Shown here: piece by piece, positions 58,712 through 64,000 of the stretch
Numbering within the stretch: position 1 is the first letter of the stretch
How the letters are laid out: each line of letters starts with the position of its first letter
Source of the DNA: CAVVAL01 sp963742725
GTDB taxonomy: Bacteria; Actinomycetota; Actinomycetes; Mycobacteriales; Cryptosporangiaceae
Length of the DNA: 64,000 nucleotides
Assembly: GCA_963742725.1 (NCBI GenBank)
Contig: CAVUMX010000001.1
Span: 2,418,001 to 2,482,000, forward strand
Reading direction: 5' to 3'
Translations under genes and position numbers: made by a program
Notes under the pieces: model-generated
What the model was told of the DNA's origin: nothing
The model's database searches: none
Seen by the model: only the letters and a program-made list of their open reading frames with translations

Positions 58712-59761
58712 TTGAGTTCCGAAACTGCCGTGAAGATGCCCGTCGGTGTGGTGATCCCATCGCTCCTCCGGTGGGGCGTCTCCGCCGACGCGGACCTCGT
58801 CTACCGGGCGCTTGTCACTCTCGGACCGCAGGCCGCCAGACGGATCGCACTGGACCTCGGCATGTCGTCGCGACGGGTGGGCCAGGCGCTCGACGAGCTG
58901 ATGACGAACGGCGCCGTCCGGGCAATCCATCGTGGACGGTCGCCGCGCCGCGCCGCCGAACCCGACCTGTGGTGCGCCATCGCGCCGGACCAGGTGATCC
59001 ACGGTCTGCGCCGACGGCGTCTCCGGCCAGTCGATCCGTGGGAGTTGGCCCAGCGTCACCTGGCCACCGTCACGGGTCTCGACCTGCCGACCACTCCCGA
59101 CCGGCGGTACCGGGCGCAGATCCGGTTCCTGCGCGGGATCAGCCTGATCCGCGACCGCATCGCCGAACTCGCCGGGCAGGAGCGCCACGAGCATCTGTCG
59201 ATGAGTCCGGAGCAGGCGATCAGCGCCCCGGCGGTCGCGGCCGCTGCGCCGCTCGACAAGGCGCTGCTCCGGCGTGGCGGCCGGTTGCAGGTGCTCGGGG
59301 TGACGCCCGCCGACGGCGACGCGACGGGCGTGCACCGCGAGGAACTTGCGAGCCTCGGCGCCGAGCAGCGGATCGCCGACAGCCTGCCGTTGAAGGTCAT
59401 GGTCTTCGACCGCACGGTGGCGATGCTGCCGCTGAACCTGCTGGCGGCCGGTGACGGCGTGCTCGAAGTGTCCGAGCCCGGGCTCGTGCGGAGCCTCGTC
59501 TCGGTGATCATGCGCGAGTGGGCCGCCGGCCGCGATCCGCGCCACCCGGACATCCCGTCGGTGCGGCTCAGCCGACGGGAATGTGCCCTGCTCGACCTGA
59601 TGGTGGGCGGCTACACCGACGTGGCGGCGGCGCGGCGGCTCGGCATCAGCGCCCGGACGGTCGGGTACACGCTGCGCGGACTGATGGACCGGCTGCACGT
59701 GGAGAACCGGTTCCAGCTCGGCCTGGCCCTCGGCTCCCAGGGCATCTACCGGGCCCGCTAG
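58712..59761 (+). CDS. LuxR-type HTH regulator, paralogue of the protein at 30934
   Basis: The 349 residues start at TTG 58712 with GGAAGGAGG five bases upstream (the GTG at 58730 is possible). The N-terminal winged helix (ADLVYRALVTLGPQAARRIA, SSRRVGQALDELMTNGAVRA), middle segment LPLKVMVFDRTVAMLPLNLL and C-terminal HTH (SRRECALLDLMVGGYTDVAA, ARTVGYTLRGLMDRLHVENR) follow the same plan as the 30934 protein. The target may be the divergent secreted-protein gene. It ends in a CTAG shared with the convergent permease gene. Confidence 0.83.
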   Translation: MSSETAVKMPVGVVIPSLLRWGVSADADLVYRALVTLGPQAARRIALDLGMSSRRVGQALDELMTNGAVRAIHRGRSPRRAAEPDLWCAIAPDQVIHGLRRRRLRPVDPWELAQRHLATVTGLDLPTTPDRRYRAQIRFLRGISLIRDRIAELAGQERHEHLSMSPEQAISAPAVAAAAPLDKALLRRGGRLQVLGVTPADGDATGVHREELASLGAEQRIADSLPLKVMVFDRTVAMLPLNLLAAGDGVLEVSEPGLVRSLVSVIMREWAAGRDPRHPDIPSVRLSRRECALLDLMVGGYTDVAAARRLGISARTVGYTLRGLMDRLHVENRFQLGLALGSQGIYRAR

Positions 59762-60507
59762 CGCAGGTCACCGCGCCGGAGGCGGATCACCGCGAGCGCC
59801 GCGGGGACGACGGTCCAGACGCAGAGCGCGACGATCACGAGGCCGATGCCGTGCGGCGGCTCGGCACCGGCGATCGCGGCTCGCGCCGTGTCCAGGTCGA
59901 TCGCGCGGGTGAGGCCTTTCGACGGCGCGTCGAGCAGCGGCAGTGCCGTGGCGCCGACATAGCCGAGCATCAACGGAATTGCCACCGAGCGTGCGGCGGA
60001 GCCGAGCGCGAAGCCGACCGTGACGCTGACCAGCACCCCGGCGACGACGGACGGCATGCTCGTCACGACACCGATCCCGGGGCCCCGCTCCGCGAGCCTG
60101 CCCGCGATGATCACCGACGACAGCGCTCCGAAGAGGACGGTCGTGCCTACGGCCCAGCAGAGCACCGAGAGGTAGGACGCGGCAAGCCACCGCACGCGAT
60201 CCTGCGCGATCGAGACGATCATCCCGACCCAGCCCGCGCGGAACGGCGTCGCCCCGGTGAGGACCCCGATCGCGAGCCAGAGCAGGGAGTAGCCGCCGGT
60301 CGCCCCGCGGAACATCGTCGCGACGGCCGCGCTGTTCGCGTGCTCGTCGAGGGACCTGGTGGCGAACATGATGCCGGCCAGCCCCAGCAGTAGGGCGATT
60401 CCCGTCAGCCAGGTGATGCCCCGGTGGCAGCGCCAGGACCGGAGCTGCACGTAGAGGAGCCGCGTGAACGGCATCGGGGCGCGGACGGGCGTGTCGACGG
60501 TGCTCAT
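59758..60507 (-). CDS. ABC exporter permease subunit
   Basis: The 249 residues have six hydrophobic helices (ITWLTGIALLLGLAGIMFA, YSLLWLAIGVLTGATPF, YLSVLCWAVGTTVLFGALSS and others). FRAGWVGMIVSIAQDRVRWL is a typical ABC-2 type loop. It follows the ATPase gene with a 4-base overlap. The exported substrate is unknown. This looks like the resistance or sensing exporters that accompany LiaSR/NarL-type two-component systems. Confidence 0.82.
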   Translation of the reverse strand: MSTVDTPVRAPMPFTRLLYVQLRSWRCHRGITWLTGIALLLGLAGIMFATRSLDEHANSAAVATMFRGATGGYSLLWLAIGVLTGATPFRAGWVGMIVSIAQDRVRWLAASYLSVLCWAVGTTVLFGALSSVIIAGRLAERGPGIGVVTSMPSVVAGVLVSVTVGFALGSAARSVAIPLMLGYVGATALPLLDAPSKGLTRAIDLDTARAAIAGAEPPHGIGLVIVALCVWTVVPAALAVIRLRRGDLR

Positions 60508-61388
60508 GCGGCCGTTCCTTCCGTGGTGACCTGGTGGTAGATGTCGCTGAGGTGGCGGCGTTCGGTGACCAGTTCGGACAGCGCGAGGCTGTGCGCGGCG
60601 GCGATGCGCCCGATGTCGAGCGAGGTCGCGCCGGTGACCCGCAGCGCGCCGCCGTCGAGCAGTTCGGTGTGGTGCCCGGCGCGGTTGAGTTCGTGCAGCA
60701 GCAGGTCCGGTCGTTCGGCGCGGACAAGCGCCGCGTCGGCGGCGAGGAGTTCAGCGGTGGCCTCGTCGCGGACGACCCGACCCTTCTGGAGGACGATCAC
60801 CCGCTCGGCGACCTGCTCGATCTCGGGAAGGTTGTGGCTGGACACCAGCACGGTGTTGCCGTCGTCGGCGTGCTGCCGCATCCAGGTACGCAGGTCGTGG
60901 CAGGCAGCCGGGTCGAGAGCGTTGGTCGGCTCGTCCAGGATCAGCACGCGTGGCCGGGTGAGCAGCGCCAGGGCGATGGCGAGCCGCTGCCGCATGCCCA
61001 TGGAGTACGTGCTGGTCCGCCGCTTCGCAGCACCGGCCAGGCCGACCTGCTCAAGGACCGTCCCGACCCGGGACGCTGGCACGCCGGCGAGTGTGGCCGT
61101 GACCTCCAGCGTGGTCAGGGCGCTCCACCCGCCGGGCAGTGTCGACGCGTCGAAGGAGGCGCCGATCAGTCCCGCGAGGTTGGCGATCTGGCTGATCGGC
61201 GTGCCGCCGAGGGTGACCCGGCCGGTGTCGGGGCGGTTCAGCCCCACGGCCATCCGCATCAGGGTGCTCTTGCCGGCCCCGTTGTGGCCGACCATCCCGA
61301 CGACGGTGCCGGGTTCCAGTGAGAGGGTCACCTGCTCCAGCGCCCTCGTCGAGCCGAAGCTCTTGCTGACGTTCTCGAAGTTCAACAT
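60504..61388 (-). CDS. ABC exporter ATP-binding subunit
   Basis: The 294 residues include Walker A GHNGAGKST, a signature variant YSMGMRQRL, Walker B VLILDEPTNALDP and switch VSSHNLPEIEQVAERVIVLQ. The 80-residue C-terminal extension is usual for ABC-2 drug exporters. It forms the exporter with the downstream permease. It lies 75 bases after the histidine kinase gene on the same strand, so it may be part of that operon. Confidence 0.92.
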   Translation of the reverse strand: MLNFENVSKSFGSTRALEQVTLSLEPGTVVGMVGHNGAGKSTLMRMAVGLNRPDTGRVTLGGTPISQIANLAGLIGASFDASTLPGGWSALTTLEVTATLAGVPASRVGTVLEQVGLAGAAKRRTSTYSMGMRQRLAIALALLTRPRVLILDEPTNALDPAACHDLRTWMRQHADDGNTVLVSSHNLPEIEQVAERVIVLQKGRVVRDEATAELLAADAALVRAERPDLLLHELNRAGHHTELLDGGALRVTGATSLDIGRIAAAHSLALSELVTERRHLSDIYHQVTTEGTAA

Positions 61389-61463
61389 GCCGACAACGCT
61401 ATGGACGCCGGGTCGCCGCCGAATCTGCCGATCGACTCGATGCGCGCGCCGATCGGCATACGG

Positions 61464-62666
61464 CTATCCGGTGACGGGAAGCACCGCGGTCACCACGAAA
61501 CGCCCCTCGCGCTGCCCGGCCTCGAATGTTCCGCCCGCGAGCTCCACCCGTTCCTGGAGCCCGATCAGGCCCATCCCGGTCCCTGGAGCGTGGTGCTCCG
61601 CCGGGTCGGCGGCGCCGTTGGTGATCTCCACCAGCACCTCCGCCGACTGCCGGGATATGCGAACCCGGGTGGGGGAGTCGGGGGCGTGCTTGTGTGCGTT
61701 GGTCAGCGCCTCACGCACGACCCGGTGTACCGCACGCCGGGCCCGCGCGTCGACGTCGCCCAGGTCCGCTCCGGACCAGGACAGTTCCACGGCCAGGCCG
61801 GCCCGCCGCGACGCCTCGACCAACGCGGCGACGTCGGCGCGGGTCCCCGCGTCGTCGTCGGGGACCTCCGTGTCCCGCTGGCGGCCGTCGACCCGCAGGA
61901 TGCCGAGCACCTGGCGCAGCTCGTCCAAGGCGGTCTTCGCCGTCGTGCGGACGAGCGTGGCCTCGTTGTTCATGTCCGGCGCGTCCCGCTGGCTCCGCAA
62001 CTCCAGCGCGCCCGCGTACAACGCGATGAGGCTCAGCCGGTGACCGATCAGGTCGTGCATCTCGCCGGCGATGCGGGCTCGTTCCTGCAGCCGCGCCTGG
62101 GCGTTGCCGAGACGGTGTGCCTGTTCCAGCACGGCGTTGCGCTCGTTCAGCGCGTCGATCGAGCGCCGCCGCTCGGCCCGTACAGCGCCCACGGCCGCGG
62201 GCAGCAGGAGCAGCAGGACGACCGCCACGCCCACCAACGCGGCCCAGATCTGCCAGCCCGCGTCGTCGATGCCGGCGAAGTACCACGCCGCGAACGCCAG
62301 CCCTGTGGCCGCGGCGAGCACGCCGACCTTGCGCCGCGACGAGCCGATCCGGTACCCGGCGTTGTAGGCGAGTACCGGCACCACGATCAGGGTGGCCGTC
62401 GCCGGCCCTGGCAGCCAGCACGCCGCGAGCAGCGCGAGCGCGGGCCAGACCGGTCGTGCCAGCAACGCGGCCGCGAAGACAACCCCGGCCGCCACGTTGT
62501 TCACCCGGTTGCCCGAGGCGAAGACGGCCAGCAGGAACCCGATCGCCGGCAGGATCGAGCCACGCACCAGCTCGCGCCGGCTCGCCGAAGCCAGCAGCGA
62601 CCGGGCGGCACCGGCCTCGGACCTGATCCGGGTCAACAGGCTCTCCACGCCGTCATGGTTCAGCAT
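61464..62666 (-). CDS. NarL-type sensor histidine kinase
   Basis: The 400 residues start at ATG 62664-62666 (GTG 62673-62675 is possible). The N-terminal half has four to five membrane helices (LPAIGFLLAVFASGN through AALVGVAVVLLLLLPAAVGA). The HisKA_3 box is ERARIAGEMHDLIGHRLSLI with the phospho-accepting His. The HATPase part has VVREALTNAHKHAPDS and GTGMGLIGLQERVELAGG. It phosphorylates the response regulator encoded divergently at 62761. The signal is unknown; the membrane-embedded input suggests envelope stress or a lipophilic ligand. Confidence 0.92.
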   Translation of the reverse strand: MLNHDGVESLLTRIRSEAGAARSLLASASRRELVRGSILPAIGFLLAVFASGNRVNNVAAGVVFAAALLARPVWPALALLAACWLPGPATATLIVVPVLAYNAGYRIGSSRRKVGVLAAATGLAFAAWYFAGIDDAGWQIWAALVGVAVVLLLLLPAAVGAVRAERRRSIDALNERNAVLEQAHRLGNAQARLQERARIAGEMHDLIGHRLSLIALYAGALELRSQRDAPDMNNEATLVRTTAKTALDELRQVLGILRVDGRQRDTEVPDDDAGTRADVAALVEASRRAGLAVELSWSGADLGDVDARARRAVHRVVREALTNAHKHAPDSPTRVRISRQSAEVLVEITNGAADPAEHHAPGTGMGLIGLQERVELAGGTFEAGQREGRFVVTAVLPVTG

Positions 62667-62760
62667 GGCGGTCACGGTAGGTAGCAGGTGGCGAGGGCGC
62701 ATCTTCCGATCGGCTTCTACTGTGGCTGGGACGGCGATACGGAAAAGGGTAGGTGTACGG

Positions 62761-63411
62761 GTGATCCGGCTGGTGATCGTGGACGACGAAGCGCTGATCC
62801 GGGCCGGTGTGCGGCTGGTGCTGGAGAACGCGGGCGACATCGAGATCGTCGCCGAAGGCGCGGACGGTCACGAGGCCGTGGACCTGGTGCGCCGGCACCG
62901 ACCGGACGTCCTGCTGCTCGACATCCGCATGCCGCGCCTCGACGGGCTGGCCGCGGCGGAACAGATCGCGCAGCTCGGCACGGCCACGCAGGTGATCGTG
63001 CTCACGACGTTCGGCGAGGAGGAGTACGTCGGCAAGGCACTGCGGGTCGGGGCCGCCGGATTCCTGCTCAAGGACACGCCGCCGATGGAGCTGACGCAGG
63101 CTGTGCGCGTGGCGGCGCAGGGTCACGCGATCCTTTCGCCGCAGATCACCCGCCAGATCATCGACGGCTACGTCGACGCCTCTCGGGAGGGGACGGCGAC
63201 GGCGCGGCTGCGAGACCTGACCGAGCGAGAGCAGGAGGTGCTCGTCCTCCTCGGCGGCGGGGCGTCCAACGCGGAGATCGCCAAGGCCCTCCACATGGGC
63301 GAGGGCACCGCCAAGACCCACGTCAGCCGCATCCTGGCCAAGCTCGGCTGCGTGAATCGGGTCCAGGCGGCGATCCTCGCCCACGACGCCGGGCTGCTGC
63401 CGCCAGCCTGA
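62761..63411 (+). CDS. NarL/FixJ-family response regulator
   Basis: The 216 residues start at GTG 62761. The receiver domain has IRLVIVDDEALIRAGVRLVL and the phospho-acceptor Asp in VLLLDIRMPRLDG, then FLLKDTPPMEL. The LuxR HTH has LTEREQEVLVLLGGGASNAE and GTAKTHVSRILAKLGCVNRV. It is divergent from its kinase with 94 bases between the starts, probably autoregulating both. The likely target is the ABC exporter after the kinase. Confidence 0.94.
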   Translation: MIRLVIVDDEALIRAGVRLVLENAGDIEIVAEGADGHEAVDLVRRHRPDVLLLDIRMPRLDGLAAAEQIAQLGTATQVIVLTTFGEEEYVGKALRVGAAGFLLKDTPPMELTQAVRVAAQGHAILSPQITRQIIDGYVDASREGTATARLRDLTEREQEVLVLLGGGASNAEIAKALHMGEGTAKTHVSRILAKLGCVNRVQAAILAHDAGLLPPA

Positions 63412-63501
63412 GGCCGCCGCCTGCTAGCCCGCCCGGGAAATCGGTGAGGTAGGTCACACGCGGAGCAGAACTGGTTCGTGGCAGCCGTCGTCTAGCTGGA
63501 C

Positions 63502-63891
63502 ATGACGAAGAAGAGCAGCTGGAAGCGCCGCATCGCCATCGTGACCGCAGTCCTGGCCGGGTTCCTGGCGATCTCCTACGGCGGGTGGGCGGTGTGGACG
63601 AATCACGTCACGTACGCGTCGGACGCCGAATGCAGAGCCGCCCAGGCGGTGGTGACGGGGGGCGACGCGTTGACTGACGCGGCCGCCGTGAAGTCCTGGG
63701 TGGCGAGCGCGCGCGCCCAGAAGGACGAGATCGAGCACGAGCGGCTCCGGAACGGGGTGGGCAAGTACATCATCGTCGTCGACCAGATCTTCTCTGGGCC
63801 GCAGCTGAGCAAGAAGGCAAAGTCCGAAGCCTTCAGCGACATGTTCGACGCCTGCCGCGACATCAAGGTGAACTACCCGGCGCCGCGCTGA
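63502..63891 (+). CDS. Small single-pass membrane or exported protein, unknown function
   Basis: The 129 residues start at ATG 63502. A basic N-terminus (MTKKSSWKRRIAI) and one hydrophobic helix (VTAVLAGFLAISYGGWAVW) anchor it with the remainder outside. That part has two cysteines (DAECRAA, FDACRDI) and is mostly helical. No family is recognised. Confidence 0.7.
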   Translation: MTKKSSWKRRIAIVTAVLAGFLAISYGGWAVWTNHVTYASDAECRAAQAVVTGGDALTDAAAVKSWVASARAQKDEIEHERLRNGVGKYIIVVDQIFSGPQLSKKAKSEAFSDMFDACRDIKVNYPAPR

Positions 63892-63946
63892 GCGGGCCGG
63901 CCCCCGCGTGGGAACCGGCCCCGAACTGCTCCCAGGTCCCACGGGT

Positions 63947-64000
63947 TCAGGTAGTGGCCGGCCCGGCGACGCTGTCGATCCAGGTGTTGACGGCGCCTTG
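63947..64000 (-). CDS. C-terminal end of a gene entering from the right edge
   Basis: Seventeen codons (QGAVNTWIDSVAGPATT) end in TGA at 63947-63949. The WIDSVAG helix resembles the last helix of secreted trypsin-like serine proteases, but the piece is too short to assign. A GC-rich hairpin-like sequence (63897-63930) separates it from the convergent small membrane gene. Confidence 0.4.
   Translation of the reverse strand, partial: QGAVNTWIDSVAGPATT

Overview
This 64 kb window is very GC-rich, uses GTG starts often and packs genes tightly with GTGA/ATGA stop-start overlaps. It carries families typical of filamentous Actinomycetota: LAL and SARP regulators, a cvn (roadblock) conservon, ALF-repeat proteins, a CBM2-GH18 chitinase and the small SRP RNA upstream of dnaX. 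The organism is a soil-type actinomycete. A Micromonosporales-like genus is plausible because dnaX-ybaB-recR, lysC-asd and leuA are close together, but that is inference. No phage, transposase, CRISPR array, replication origin or biosynthetic assembly line was seen.

Layout. 0-5.3 kb: 3' part of a BTAD regulator, a deleted reductase remnant, a VapBC pair, a large LAL regulator and an AraC/VOC pair. 5.3-10.5 kb: tRNA-Ser(GGA), a chitinase with a DasR-type operator, SRP RNA, dnaX-ybaB-recR. 10.5-18.9 kb: a threonine aldolase-like enzyme, a complete peptide ABC importer operon, a class II aldolase and a Nudix hydrolase. 18.9-20.3 kb: an M4 protease with an emfourin-type inhibitor.

20.5-29 kb is the most unusual part. 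Two secreted proteins with an ADP-ribosyl-cyclase/CD38-like N-terminal domain and a ricin-type lectin domain face each other across an AfsR/SARP-NB-ARC-TPR regulator. Their lectin modules form a ~465 bp inverted repeat that is identical except for a 2-nt indel frameshifting one copy. An Imm74-like candidate immunity gene follows the frameshifted copy. A metallopeptidase-like protein with a degenerate zinc motif, a shared operator-like motif, a doubly frameshifted small gene and a second toxin-antitoxin pair with a broken PIN toxin follow.

29-43.6 kb: leuA, a regulator divergent from a secreted subtilisin, the four-gene cvnABCD conservon, a lipoprotein and lysC-asd. 43.7-53.7 kb: a polar amino acid ABC importer with a 33-residue hydrophobic peptide gene, an S9 peptidase, a cupin/SnoaL/acetyltransferase operon, a DMT exporter, a Tat-type beta-propeller protein, a VOC protein and an ArsR-AHSA1 operon under a long palindromic operator.

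53.7-58 kb: a 1,286-residue exported polymorphic toxin (two ALF-repeat blocks, two Ala-rich coiled coils, a Hint protease-like domain and a short C-terminal toxin) with an overlapping immunity gene. 58-64 kb: a second regulator of the 31 kb type, an ABC exporter, a divergently arranged NarL-type two-component system, a small membrane protein and the tail of another gene. All functional calls come from reading motifs by eye. No database search or folding was run.
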